Shown here in pieces: positions 40,215 to 49,188 of a stretch of 64,000 bases of DNA. The stretch covers positions 124,001-188,000 of the forward strand of contig QPLR01000002.1 in assembly GCA_003665935.1 (NCBI GenBank), given 5' to 3'. The DNA comes from Halobellus sp. Atlit-31R (GTDB taxonomy: Archaea; Halobacteriota; Halobacteria; Halobacteriales; Haloferacaceae). Under the pieces are notes generated by a model, which saw only the letters and a program-made list of their open reading frames with translations, had not been told where the DNA came from and ran no database searches. A program made the position numbers and the translations under genes. How positions within the stretch are numbered: the first letter of the stretch is position 1; the number at the start of each line of letters is the position of its first letter.

Positions 40215-40314
40215 CGGCCGTATCTGGACGTGCGAGTAGGTGAATCTTCCTGCGGGAAAATCAGATCTGATGTTTGGGGGGCACAGCCACACACGCGAAG
40301 ACGTACCCGACGGA

Positions 40315-42006
40315 TTACGGATTGACTTGGAACGTCACCGTCGTCGGGTCCGCGTTCGCATCAGTGTAATAAAACGTAACGGTGACGTCGTCGTTTTCCA
40401 TATTCGCGATCGAGTTGCCGTTGCGGAACTGTGAGAACGTCACACTGAGGTCCGATCCAGCGTTCACCGTTATCGTACTGTCCGTCTGCTGGACCGTTCC
40501 CAGAGAGTAAAACGTCCCGCTGTCTCCGGACTCATAGACCGCATTCGATCCGTCTGAAGCGAGGTAAAACTCCGTGTTGCCCTCGTTGCTTCCGCCTTGG
40601 GATTCGTATATCCTGTTTGCTCCGTTCGATGTAACTTCGACGGAGTCGATCGTGAGCGACGACGATCCCTGATTAGTCACCGTGAACTTCACGTACCCTC
40701 GGTCGGGGCCGCCTCTGAACGACTGCTGTACGACATTTCCGAAGGCACTGTCGCCTCCGATACTGCCACCGCCTCCGCCCCCACCGCCTCCGCTACCACC
40801 TGCCGCCTGCACGTCGAGTGCGTACTGCACGTTCTCCTTTCTCTCCCCGTCGAACGAGGCACTGCCGACGTCGTAGACGCCGCCGGCCGCGGTCCGATAA
40901 GTCACGTTCGTGAAGTCCGGCCCCGCCGCGCCGGCGGTGTACTGATACCGGTAGCGCCCCGGTTCGACGACGACGCCGTCCGGCACAGCGCCGCTCTGAC
41001 TGTCTGCGAGCACGGAAGTTCCCACCGGATTGTTGTACTTGTCGCGCGCCTCGACGACGAACGGGTACGTTCGGCCCGCGAAGGGGCTCTCGACGAGGTC
41101 CTCGACGCTCGTCAGATACGCGGGCTCGGTGTCGCCGACGTTGGTCCCGACGCCGACTTTCGAGAGTTTCAACTGGTAGGTCGTCCCGCGCTCGAAGACC
41201 AACTCGACGCCGTCCGGGTGGGCCTCGACGCTCGTGACGTATCCGCCGCTCTCGGACAGTTCACCGGTCTGGCGGAGCAGTTCCTCCCAAGAGCTGCGGG
41301 ATAGCTCCGAGGGGACGACGATCGAGACGTTCTCGCTCGCGCTCGCGTTCGAGATGCTGACCGTCCGCGCGGAGACGCTCACCGCCCGCGGGTCGATGGC
41401 GAGCGTGCTCGCCCCGCCGCGCGAGAGGTCACCCGAGAGCGTGACCAGCGAGATCCGCCGTCCCGACACGACCGGCTGGTCGGTGAGGGTGACGTTCCCC
41501 GACCGGAAGCGATTGTAGACGACGCCGTTCTCGTAGACCGTCGTCGGCGCGCCGTCGTAGTTCGCGTAGCTCGGCCGGTAGACGAGCGATTTGGTCGTGT
41601 AGTTGCGCGTGGTTCCGTTCCAGAAGTCGGCGGTCTCGGGATAGTCCTGCTCCGGCGTCGCCCGATCGTCGGCCGTCGCGTTCGCGATTCGAACTGTCCC
41701 AAGCGACGACGTCGACAGCGTCCCGCTCGGCGGCGCAGGGTTGACCGTGACCACCCGGTTCGGGTACCGCGTCCCGAGTTCGACGCTGACTGGCGCAGAC
41801 GATCCCGACGCGGCCGTGCCGAGGATCGCGTTCCGGGTTTCTTGGAGGTCGGATTGGACGCGCTGGTTGTGCTGGAACTCGACCTGCCGGTTCTCGCTGG
41901 GAACGACGGTCGCCTGATACAGTGACAGCGAGACGACGAGAAACCCGAGGAGCAGGACCGCGCCGATCTGCACCGTGACGGCCCGGTTGTCTCCTCGGAA
42001 AGACAT
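40315..42006 (-). CDS. Large pilin-like secreted protein (DUF7289-like) with poly-Gly linker
   Basis: 563 residues. The N-terminal hydrophobic helix follows the motif FRGDNRAVTVQIGAVLLLGF, as in haloarchaeal pilin-like proteins. Residues about 35-395 are beta-rich with many NxS/T sequons (glycosylation candidates). A run of glycines (about 400-418, after VQAAGGS) connects to a separate C-terminal beta domain of about 145 residues (YVKFTVTNQGSSSLTIDSVE). ACTTTTATCGG on this strand supports a promoter about 27 bases before the ATG. The codon use in the C-terminal third is more AT-rich than the first part. Assignment to DUF7289 is from memory. Confidence 0.6.
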   Translation of the reverse strand: MSFRGDNRAVTVQIGAVLLLGFLVVSLSLYQATVVPSENRQVEFQHNQRVQSDLQETRNAILGTAASGSSAPVSVELGTRYPNRVVTVNPAPPSGTLSTSSLGTVRIANATADDRATPEQDYPETADFWNGTTRNYTTKSLVYRPSYANYDGAPTTVYENGVVYNRFRSGNVTLTDQPVVSGRRISLVTLSGDLSRGGASTLAIDPRAVSVSARTVSISNASASENVSIVVPSELSRSSWEELLRQTGELSESGGYVTSVEAHPDGVELVFERGTTYQLKLSKVGVGTNVGDTEPAYLTSVEDLVESPFAGRTYPFVVEARDKYNNPVGTSVLADSQSGAVPDGVVVEPGRYRYQYTAGAAGPDFTNVTYRTAAGGVYDVGSASFDGERKENVQYALDVQAAGGSGGGGGGGGGSIGGDSAFGNVVQQSFRGGPDRGYVKFTVTNQGSSSLTIDSVEVTSNGANRIYESQGGSNEGNTEFYLASDGSNAVYESGDSGTFYSLGTVQQTDSTITVNAGSDLSVTFSQFRNGNSIANMENDDVTVTFYYTDANADPTTVTFQVNP

Positions 42007-42186
42007 ATCCCGGAATCGGTGACTGTCCGATAAAAGTATGCCGGGAGAGAGAACGAGTCGAGGCCGAGTTCGCGTCGGTGACGGGCGTCTCACGCCGCGG
42101 CCCGTGGCGCAGGCGCGGAGTTGGTTATGGTGTTACCTGCGTCCGCCGGTCGCGGGGCGTGCGTACCCGCACTCGAGAGTCGTCGC

Positions 42187-42789
42187 TCAGCCCTCGTCTT
42201 CCTCTTCGACGACTTCGGGGTCGCTCATCGCGCTCTGGAGGCTGTCGAGCCCGTTGACCCACTCGGAGACGAGGCCGTACTCGAGCTCGTCGACGACGGC
42301 CATATCGAGTTCGTCGCCCTCGATGATGCGCGTGCCGGCCTGCACGAGGTAGCCGAGCGCGGCGTCCATATCCTCGTCCTGCTCTGCGGCGGCGGCGGCC
42401 TCGACGTACTCCGTCAGCGGTGCTTCGTCGGCCGCGCCCGCGACGATGTACTCCTCGGCGGCGTAGAAGACGCAGACGAGACTCGTCTGCACGCCGTCGA
42501 TGAGCATCACCTTGTCCTCGCGCGCGGCGTCGTCGTCGATGTCGAGTTCGGGCTCGGAGAGGACGATCGTGCGGACGCGTTCGAGTTCGTCGATCGCGTC
42601 CTCGTCTTCGAGCCGCCCGTCCTCGTACGCCGAGACGATCTTCGCGACCGCGATGGCGGCGTCGTCCTGGAGATTCAGGAGCAGTCGGGCGGAGTCTTCG
42701 TTCTCGGGGTCGAGCTCTTCTTCCTCGACGCGCGAGAGCCAGTTGTGCCAGCGTTCTTCGGTGTAGTAAGTCTCCTCGGCCTCGGTCAT
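42187..42789 (-). CDS. DUF2150 family protein
   Basis: 200 residues, very acidic and mostly helical: YYTEERWHNWLSRVEEEELD at the start, LLLNLQDDAAIAVAKIVSAY, then the long helices to EYGLVSEWVNGLDSLQSAM. This matches the archaeal DUF2150 family. No known role. The ATG at 42789 is supported by an A/T-rich stretch about 25 bases upstream. Confidence 0.85.
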   Translation of the reverse strand: MTEAEETYYTEERWHNWLSRVEEEELDPENEDSARLLLNLQDDAAIAVAKIVSAYEDGRLEDEDAIDELERVRTIVLSEPELDIDDDAAREDKVMLIDGVQTSLVCVFYAAEEYIVAGAADEAPLTEYVEAAAAAEQDEDMDAALGYLVQAGTRIIEGDELDMAVVDELEYGLVSEWVNGLDSLQSAMSDPEVVEEEDEG

Positions 42790-42851
42790 ATTCCACCATT
42801 TCCGCCGGGATTCAAATGCCTTTCTTGTCGAGGGTCCCGCCGCGGTCCCGG

Positions 42852-43700
42852 CTAGCGCGACAGCGTCGCGCGGGTGTCGATGTCGTAGACGGCCGCCGGC
42901 GTTTCGACGTGAGCGCGCTCGACGGCCTCGTCGTAGCCCTCCGCCAGCAGCCACCGCACGCGACGCGGCACGGTCTTCGGGCCGAGCACCATCCCCGGCC
43001 GATCGGGGTCGTCGACGAAGTCCGTCTCCATCAGGAACGGCGCGTCCGACTCGGCGGCGACCTCCAGCCGGTCTTTCTCGCTCATCACGCTCGGCGTCGG
43101 CCCCGCGAGCGTCCCGCCGGCGTAGTGTTTCACCACCCTGTGCGCCGAGAGCCCGTGCGCTTCGGCCCACTCGGCTACCGCGGTCAGGTCGTCGGTCGCC
43201 TCGGTGTGCAACTGGACGGCGCAGTCGTGCGCTGCGCCCAGCGAGAACGCGTGCCGCATCACGCCGTTCGAGGCCTCCCAGACGGCGTCGGAGACGTCGT
43301 AGTGCGGCCGCCCGGACTTCAGCGCGAGCGCGTCACCCTCCTCGACGTACTCGGCGGCGCAGTCGAGCCCCGCCTGCATCAGGTCGCGCGCGGCCGCCGG
43401 CGAGAAGCCGCGATCGTCGACGAGCTTCGACACGAGTCCGGGGTGAACACCGAGCACGGGCCACGCCCGCCCCGGCAGCAACTCGGTCGCCTCCTCGACG
43501 ACGTCGAGCGTCGTCTCGAACACCGGGCGGAAGTCCGCGCCCGACTCGGGTTCGACGCCGAGCAGCCAGGAGGGCTTGTTCACGACGAGGAGATGCGTCC
43601 CGCCGAGATGTGCGAAGTCGCGGACGGCGTCGACGCCGCGGCCGTGCGCCGGGTCGAGATGCAGATGGTTGTCGAGCACCGGCGTGCCGAGATCTTCCAT
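42852..43700 (-). CDS. TatD-like metal-dependent hydrolase
   Basis: 282 residues. LDNHLHLDPAHGRG provides the HxH metal pair at the N-terminus; LGVHPGLVSKL, VQLHTEATDDL, VVKHYAGG and FLMETDFVDDP supply the later His, Glu and Asp ligands of the TIM-barrel amidohydrolase superfamily. It is closest to archaeal TatD-like proteins of unknown substrate. The start ATG 43700 replaces an in-frame start nine codons upstream. Confidence 0.85.
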   Translation of the reverse strand: MEDLGTPVLDNHLHLDPAHGRGVDAVRDFAHLGGTHLLVVNKPSWLLGVEPESGADFRPVFETTLDVVEEATELLPGRAWPVLGVHPGLVSKLVDDRGFSPAAARDLMQAGLDCAAEYVEEGDALALKSGRPHYDVSDAVWEASNGVMRHAFSLGAAHDCAVQLHTEATDDLTAVAEWAEAHGLSAHRVVKHYAGGTLAGPTPSVMSEKDRLEVAAESDAPFLMETDFVDDPDRPGMVLGPKTVPRRVRWLLAEGYDEAVERAHVETPAAVYDIDTRATLSR

Positions 43701-43753
43701 ACGCGAGTCTCGAACCGCAGTACACAAAATTCGTCCGTTTGTACCCGTACCGG

Positions 43754-43827
43754 CCGTCGTGGGGCGATCCGCCGGGTCTACGTGTCGTGGCCGTCGTGGG
43801 GCGATCCGCCGGGTCTACGTGTCGTGG
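43754..43827. repeat. Exact 37-bp tandem duplication overlapping a gene end
   Basis: The 37-base unit at 43754-43790 recurs exactly at 43791-43827. The second copy contains the last four codons and stop of the NYN-domain gene (reverse strand). Confidence 0.92.
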
Positions 43828-44312
43828 CCGACGAGCGTCGGCCCCGCTTCGTCGTTCGCCTCGTCTTCGAGCGTCACCCGCTCCGTCGCGGCGTTCCGGA
43901 GCGCGTCCGAGCGACCGAACTCCCCGGGCGCGATCGCGAACGTCCGGCAGCCGTACGCGTTTGCCGTCTCGATCGCGGGCTTGAAGTCCGTGTCCCGGGA
44001 CGCGATCGCGATGGTGTCCGCGCGGTCCTCGACTGCGAACTGCGTCACGTCGACCGCCAGACGGACGTCGACGTCGCCGCTGGTGACGATCACCTCGAAC
44101 CCGCGCGCCTCCGCGGCCTGGATCAGCCCCGGCGTCGCGTGCTCGTCTAGGTAGAGTCGCGTCGCGGTCAACTGCCCGACTGCGGCGGCCGCCTCGCGCA
44201 CGTCGTCGAGGTCGACGTCGAACTCGTCGCGGAGGACGTTCGGGCCGTCGACGAAGAGCGCGACCCGCGTCTCGTCCGCCTCGTCGGCGAACAGGCGTCC
44301 CAGAAGGTCCAT
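43815..44312 (-). CDS. NYN-domain (LabA/PIN-like) protein
   Basis: 165 residues. NYN/PIN-like nuclease fold: VALFVDGPNVLRDEFD near residue 20 (first Asp), GDVDVRLAVDVTQFA and IASRDTDFKPAIETANAYG (later Asp residues), with the conserved SDxDF-like motif as SRDTDF. It likely acts on RNA. Its C-terminal codons form part of the exact 37-bp tandem repeat. A TTATGT about 22-26 bases before the ATG may be the TATA box. Confidence 0.85.
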   Translation of the reverse strand: MDLLGRLFADEADETRVALFVDGPNVLRDEFDVDLDDVREAAAAVGQLTATRLYLDEHATPGLIQAAEARGFEVIVTSGDVDVRLAVDVTQFAVEDRADTIAIASRDTDFKPAIETANAYGCRTFAIAPGEFGRSDALRNAATERVTLEDEANDEAGPTLVGHDT

Positions 44313-44390
44313 ACGGCCGCTATCACGGGGACCGACATAACGCCGACGATGCCGGCCGAACGGGGACGAGGGCGTTCCGCCGCGCCCGGC

Positions 44391-44448
44391 CCTATAAAAA
44401 TTTTAGCTAGGGTGTAACCCTAATACACCTAGTAGATCGGTTTTATAC
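44391..44448 (+). promoter_or_regulatory. Double promoter with overlapping inverted repeats
   Basis: Two TATA elements, CTATAAAAATTTTA (44392-44405) and TTTTATAC (44441-44448), precede the small ORF at 44475; the second is at leaderless distance. Between them are two overlapping perfect inverted repeats: TAGGGT (44408-44413) with ACCCTA (44417-44422), and GGTGTA (44411-44416) with TACACC (44424-44429). These cannot form at once as hairpins. A DNA-binding repressor site or two alternative hairpins are possible. Confidence 0.5.
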
Positions 44449-44474
44449 AGTACGAAGCAGATATACAATACATA

Positions 44475-44756
44475 ATGGGTGCATCTTCGACAGTAGTTAC
44501 AGATTCGTTTATTATCGTATCGCCACTGAACGCACACGACGCGGTGACCGTGCGGTCGACCACGACGCACGCGACGTATCAACTGGTCGAGTGCGCCGAC
44601 GAGACGACTCGGGAGACGCTTTCGCCGCTCTCCCCGGGTGAATCCGTGCAACTGCGCCTCACGCGCGTCGGCCAGCGCGGGAACGTCTGGTGTGCCGAAC
44701 AGCAGGCGTCGCGCGGCGCGGCCCCGCGCAGGACGCGGTCGCGGGTCGAAGGGTAG
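44475..44756 (+). CDS. Small haloarchaeal protein of unknown function
   Basis: 93 residues. The first 70 residues form a beta-rich, balanced sequence (VVTDSFIIVSPLNAHDAVTV, ATYQLVECADE, GESVQLRLTRVGQRG); the last 20 are Arg-rich. I recall similar short haloarchaeal proteins (DUF7999-like) but cannot confirm it. An unusually AT-rich, structured promoter lies upstream, which suggests tight regulation. Function unknown. Confidence 0.6.
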   Translation: MGASSTVVTDSFIIVSPLNAHDAVTVRSTTTHATYQLVECADETTRETLSPLSPGESVQLRLTRVGQRGNVWCAEQQASRGAAPRRTRSRVEG

Positions 44757-44818
44757 TCCTCCAGTCGGCGCTGCACGGGCGCCGCCCGGACCGACGGCCG
44801 TCGCTCGTTTGGCAGATG

Positions 44819-44826
44819 GATATATC
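44819..44826 (+). promoter_or_regulatory. TATA box of MFS gene
   Basis: GATATATC about 30-35 bases before the ATG at 44856. It makes the GTG at 44835 an unlikely start. Confidence 0.5.
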
Positions 44827-44855
44827 CCCCTGCCGTGCGCGTGTTGATCCACTTG

Positions 44856-46199
44856 ATGACAGGGGACGGCGTCGACAGCGAGCGGGACGAATCGGGTCCA
44901 CTGGAGACGTTTCGGCGGTTCTTCGCGCTCAAACGCGACGTCCTGGTACTGTCGCTTGCGATGTTCGCGTTCAGTCTCGGGTTTCAGATGACGAACCGCT
45001 TCCTCCCGGAGTATCTCGTTGCGCTCGGTGCCAGCGGCTTCGTCGTCGGCCTGTTCGGCACGGTCGGCAACGTCATCTCCGCCGTCTACCCCTATCCCGG
45101 CGGGGCGATCTCCGACCGCGTCGGGTCCCGCTACGCTCTGACGCTTTTCGGCCTGATCTCGACGCTTGGGTTCGTCGTCTGGCTCGTCGCGCCCGGCGTC
45201 GGAACCGTCTCGGTCGGGAGCGTGACGGTGCAGCCGTGGCTCTGGATCTTCGTCGGCCTGCTGCTCGCGCAGGCGTGGAAGTCGTTCGGCCTCGGAGCCA
45301 CCTTCGCGGTCGTCAAGCAGGCGACCGATCCCTCGCGATTGGCCGCCGGGTTCGCCAGCACCGAGACGTTTCGCCGGACGGCGTTCCTCGTCGGCCCCGT
45401 GCTCGCGGCTGTGCTCATCGGCCTCCAGTCTGCATTCACAGTGAGTTTCCAGTACGTCCTCGGCGTCGCCGTCGCGTTCGGCGTGCTCGGGACGGTCGCT
45501 CAACACCTCCTCTACGACGCCAGCGAGGACACCCTCGGCGACTCCTTCGCGGGACTCGATCGGATCCGCCGCGACCTCCGCGAGATGCCGACGACGCTCC
45601 GACCGTTGCTCGTCGGCGACACGCTGGTCCGCTTCGCGAACGGGATGGTCTACGTCTTCTTCGTGCTGGTGATCACCCGGATCTACGAGGTCGGTTTCGA
45701 GACGACCGTCTCGCTCGCGGGCTCTTCGTACGCGGTCGATCTCTCGCCGGAGGCCTTCTTCGGCTATCTCCTCGGCGTGGAGATGCTCGTCGCGCTGCTC
45801 GTGATGGCTCCCGCAGCGAAGGCCGCCGAGCGCGTCGGGCTGAAGCCCGTGGTCGCGGTCGGGTTCGCGGTGTACGCTCTGTTCCCGATCGTGCTGATCA
45901 ACGCGCCGGGGACGCAGCTCGCGATGGTCCTCGTCTTCGCGTTCTCGGGGCTGCGCTTCGCCGGCCTGCCGTCGCACAAGGCGCTGATCGTCGGCCCCGC
46001 ACGGCAGGGCGCTGGCGGCCGCGTCACCGGGACGTACTACCTGCTCCGGAACACGATCGTCATCCCCAGCGCGGCGCTCGGCGGCTACCTCTGGGAGTTC
46101 GTGAGTCCCGAGGTCGCGTTCACGATCGCCGCCGTGATCGGCGTCGCCGGCACGGGCTACTTCCTCCTGTTCGGTGAGGAGTTCGAGGCGTACGCCTGA
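44856..46199 (+). CDS. MFS transporter
   Basis: 447 residues, twelve membrane helices. The loop 2-3 MFS motif is GGAISDRVGSRYAL, and a matching region recurs after helix 8 (AAKAAERVGLKPV). FSLGFQMTNRFLPEYLVALGAS opens helix 1. The transporter could export drugs or metabolites. ATG 44856 is chosen on promoter spacing. It is followed by the glycine cleavage operon on the same strand, but 150 bases with its own promoter separate them. Confidence 0.88.
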   Translation: MTGDGVDSERDESGPLETFRRFFALKRDVLVLSLAMFAFSLGFQMTNRFLPEYLVALGASGFVVGLFGTVGNVISAVYPYPGGAISDRVGSRYALTLFGLISTLGFVVWLVAPGVGTVSVGSVTVQPWLWIFVGLLLAQAWKSFGLGATFAVVKQATDPSRLAAGFASTETFRRTAFLVGPVLAAVLIGLQSAFTVSFQYVLGVAVAFGVLGTVAQHLLYDASEDTLGDSFAGLDRIRRDLREMPTTLRPLLVGDTLVRFANGMVYVFFVLVITRIYEVGFETTVSLAGSSYAVDLSPEAFFGYLLGVEMLVALLVMAPAAKAAERVGLKPVVAVGFAVYALFPIVLINAPGTQLAMVLVFAFSGLRFAGLPSHKALIVGPARQGAGGRVTGTYYLLRNTIVIPSAALGGYLWEFVSPEVAFTIAAVIGVAGTGYFLLFGEEFEAYA

Positions 46200-46284
46200 A
46201 GCCGTCGGGTCCTCGCAGTTCGACGCCGCCGTCAGCCGGTCGATTTCAGCCGATCGTAGATTCTATATCGCAGTATATGATTCA

Positions 46285-46326
46285 CTGCCCTCGTCGTGGC
46301 AGCAGATGCACATACCAAAACATTTC
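46285..46326 (+). promoter_or_regulatory. gcv operon promoter region
   Basis: CCAAAACATTT (46316-46326) lies about 28 bases before the gcvT ATG and can act as TATA box. Just upstream an inverted repeat CTGCC (46285-46289) / GGCAG (46298-46302) with an 8-base spacer could be an operator. No glycine-riboswitch core was seen. Confidence 0.4.
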
Positions 46327-46349
46327 TTGCCCCGAACCAAGCACCCAGT

Positions 46350-47444
46350 ATGGCCCATCGGAAGCCACCGCTGTACGACGTGTACGCCGCGCAGGCGACG
46401 TTCACCGAGTTCGGCGGCTGGGATATGCCGGTCGAGTTCGACTCGATCCGGACGGAACACGCCGCCGTCCGTGAGTCCGTCGGGATCTTCGACGTCTCGC
46501 ATATGGGCGAGATCGTCGTCACCGGCCCGGACGCGACGGCACTGATGCAGCGGCTCACCTCAAACGACGTGCGCGACCTCACGCCGGGAGACTCTCAGTA
46601 CGCGATGCTCACCGACGAGTCGGGGACGATCGTCGACGATACGATCGTCTACCAGTTGCCCGACGCCGAGACGACGCGCTATCTGTTCGTCCCGAACGCG
46701 GGCCACGACGAGGAGGCGTACCAGCGATGGGTCGATCACCGAGACGACTGGGAGCTCGACGCGGAGATCCGCAACGAGACCGACGCGTGGGCGATGCTCG
46801 CCGTCCAGGGTCCCGACGCGGCCGACCTCGTCGACGCGGCGACCGACGCCGACGTGACGCCGCTGTCGTGGGGCGAGGCGACGTACGCCGACGTCGGGGG
46901 CGTCCGCTCGTGGGTGTCGCGGACGGGCTACACCGGCGAGGACGGCTTCGAGATCCTCTGTCCGAGCGAGGAGGTCGACGCCGTCTGGGCGGCGTTCGCG
47001 GACGACGCCACCCCCTGCGGACTCGGCGCTCGCGACACCCTCCGCACCGAGATGGGCTATCTCCTCTCGGGACAGGACTTCGATCCCGTCGAGGACCCAC
47101 GCAACCCCTACGAGGCCGGCGTCGGCTGGACCGTCGATCTCGACACCGACTTCGTCGGTCGCGACGCGCTCGCCACGATCGAGCGCGAGGGCGTCGCCGA
47201 GACCTTCGTCGGGTTGACCCTCCGCGAGCGCGGGATCGCCCGGCACGGCTACGAGATCGTCGTCGACGGCGAGGTCGTCGGACACGTTACCAGCGGGACG
47301 ATGAGTCCGACGCTGGGTGAGGCGATCGCGCTGGGTTACGTCCCGGTCGAGCACGCCGATCCCGGCACCGACGTCGACGTCGTCGTCCGCGGCCAGGAGA
47401 AACGCGCGGAAATCGTCGCGACCCCCTTCATCGAGAACCACTAA
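46350..47444 (+). CDS. gcvT: Glycine cleavage system T protein (aminomethyltransferase)
   Basis: Transfers the methylene carbon from the H-protein-bound intermediate to tetrahydrofolate and releases ammonia. 364 residues. [20 protein letters not shown] at the N-terminus, [14 protein letters not shown], the central [33 protein letters not shown] and the C-terminal barrel are all present. First gene of gcvT-H-PA-PB; the stop overlaps the gcvH start by one base (TAATG). The L protein gene is not in this window. Confidence 0.97.
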   Translation: MAHRKPPLYDVYAAQATFTEFGGWDMPVEFDSIRTEHAAVRESVGIFDVSHMGEIVVTGPDATALMQRLTSNDVRDLTPGDSQYAMLTDESGTIVDDTIVYQLPDAETTRYLFVPNAGHDEEAYQRWVDHRDDWELDAEIRNETDAWAMLAVQGPDAADLVDAATDADVTPLSWGEATYADVGGVRSWVSRTGYTGEDGFEILCPSEEVDAVWAAFADDATPCGLGARDTLRTEMGYLLSGQDFDPVEDPRNPYEAGVGWTVDLDTDFVGRDALATIEREGVAETFVGLTLRERGIARHGYEIVVDGEVVGHVTSGTMSPTLGEAIALGYVPVEHADPGTDVDVVVRGQEKRAEIVATPFIENH

Positions 47445-47824
47445 TGTTCGAAGTACCAGAAGACCGCAAGTACCAGGAATCGCACGAGTACACGACCACC
47501 GGCGGCGACACCGTCACGATCGGCATCACCGACTTCGCACAGGACGAACTGGGCGACGTCGTCTTCGTCGAACTGCCCGCGGCGGGCGACAGCGTCACTC
47601 GGGGCGAGGAGTTCGGCATCGTCGAGTCGATCAAGGCCGTTTCGGACCTCTACGCGCCGGTTTCCGGTACCGTCGCCGAGGTCAACGAGGAACTGTTCGA
47701 CCGACCCGAACTGGTGAACGAAGACCCCTACGGCGAGGGGTGGATGCTCAAGGTCGACCTCGAAGACGACGCGGCGTTCGATGCGCTGCTGTCTGCCGAG
47801 GAGTACCGCGAGCAGACCGAGTGA
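47444..47824 (+). CDS. gcvH: Glycine cleavage system H protein
   Basis: Lipoyl carrier that shuttles the aminomethyl group from P to T protein. 126 residues, normal length. The lipoyl-attachment Lys 64 is in [14 protein letters not shown]. The N-terminal [13 protein letters not shown] and [19 protein letters not shown] are diagnostic. Translationally coupled with gcvT. Confidence 0.97.
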   Translation: MFEVPEDRKYQESHEYTTTGGDTVTIGITDFAQDELGDVVFVELPAAGDSVTRGEEFGIVESIKAVSDLYAPVSGTVAEVNEELFDRPELVNEDPYGEGWMLKVDLEDDAAFDALLSAEEYREQTE

Positions 47825-47841
47825 GGCCGACTTCAACACGT

Positions 47842-49188
47842 ATGACTCACCGCAACCGACACGAACGCGCCGACGGCAGCCCGTACGCGCCGCACACGTC
47901 CGACGACACCGCCGCGATGCTCGAGGCGATCGGGCTCGACAGCGAGGACGAACTGTTCGACGTCCCGCCGGAGGTCTGTTTCGAGGACGACCTCGGGATC
48001 GAGGCGCGCAGCGAGCGCGGACTGCGCGCCGAACTGTCGTCGACGCTCGCGAAGAACGCAGATCTCACGGAGTTCCTCGGCCGCGACCACCACACCCACT
48101 ACGTGCCGTCGCTGATCGACGAGCTCTCGGGGCGCTCTGAGTTTCTGACCTCCTACACGCAGTACCAGCCTGAGATCACGCAGGGGTTCCTGCAGGCGCT
48201 CTTCGAGTACCAGTCGCTCGTCGTCGAGCTGACGGGGCTCCCGGTCGCGAACTGCTCGATGTACGACGCCGCGACGGCGCTGGGCGAGGCCGCCCGGCTC
48301 GCCGGCCGCGTCCGGCAGGCGTCCGGCACGCGTGTGCTCGTTCCCGAGGTCCTCCACGAGAACAAGCGCGCCGTCCTGGAGAACTACGTCGGCGGCACCG
48401 ACCTGACGGTCGAGACCTACCCGGTGGTCGACGGCACCGTCGACGTCGACGCGCTCGCGGAGGTCGCCGACGCGGAGACGGCGATGATCTACGCGGAGAA
48501 CCCGACCGTCCACGGCGCGATCGAATCCCGCCTGGACGCTGTCGGCGACGTCGCGTCCGACGTCGAGGCGCTGTTCTGTCTCGGCACGGACGTCGTCGCG
48601 CTCGGCCTGCTCACCGAACCGGCGAGCGTCGGCGCCGACATCGTCGTCGGCGAGGCCAGCGCGCTCGGGCTCCCGACCGCCTACGGGATGGGCCTGGGGC
48701 TGTTTGCCACCCGCGAGTCGTTCCTCCGGCAGGTCCCCGGTCGACTCGTCGGCGCGGGCGAGGACGCCGCGGGCAAGCGCGCCTACACGCTGACGCTGCA
48801 GACGCGCGAACAGCACATCCGCAAGGAGCGCGCGACCTCGAACATCTGTACGAATCAGGCGTGGGTGGCGCTGCGCACGGCGATGCACGTCGCGTGGTTG
48901 GGGCCGGAGGGCCTCGTCGACCTCGCGAGCCAGTGCGTCCGGGAGGCGGCCGCGCTCGCAGCACAGTTGGACGACCTCCGCGGCGTCAAAGCGCCCGTCC
49001 ACGATCGTCACCACTTCCGCGAGTTCGTCGTGCGGACGGACCAGCCGGCGTCGGCCATCGCGAGCGACTTGGAGGCGAGCGGGTTCGCGGTCCACGTCCT
49101 CGACGACCACCGGCTGCAGGTCTGCGTCACGGACGTGAACGCGGCACAGACGGACGCCCTCGTCGCGGCGTTCGAGGAGGCACTCTGA
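47842..49188 (+). CDS. gcvPA: Glycine dehydrogenase (decarboxylating) subunit 1
   Basis: N-terminal half of the split P protein, which binds glycine and, with subunit 2, decarboxylates it. 448 residues. [34 protein letters not shown] and [14 protein letters not shown] are typical. [20 protein letters not shown] ends the core. Its stop overlaps the gcvPB start by one base, and a GAGGAGG-like site for gcvPB lies inside its last codons. Confidence 0.96.
   Translation: MTHRNRHERADGSPYAPHTSDDTAAMLEAIGLDSEDELFDVPPEVCFEDDLGIEARSERGLRAELSSTLAKNADLTEFLGRDHHTHYVPSLIDELSGRSEFLTSYTQYQPEITQGFLQALFEYQSLVVELTGLPVANCSMYDAATALGEAARLAGRVRQASGTRVLVPEVLHENKRAVLENYVGGTDLTVETYPVVDGTVDVDALAEVADAETAMIYAENPTVHGAIESRLDAVGDVASDVEALFCLGTDVVALGLLTEPASVGADIVVGEASALGLPTAYGMGLGLFATRESFLRQVPGRLVGAGEDAAGKRAYTLTLQTREQHIRKERATSNICTNQAWVALRTAMHVAWLGPEGLVDLASQCVREAAALAAQLDDLRGVKAPVHDRHHFREFVVRTDQPASAIASDLEASGFAVHVLDDHRLQVCVTDVNAAQTDALVAAFEEAL

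Noticed and set aside
44403-45977. 524-codon frame antisense to the MFS gene
   Set aside because: Low-complexity Arg/Glu/Asp text opposite to a clear transporter; runs through the promoter of the small ORF.
46199-46349. Glycine riboswitch before gcvT
   Set aside because: No tandem aptamer-like conserved core, and the promoter spacing suggests a leaderless message with no room for it.
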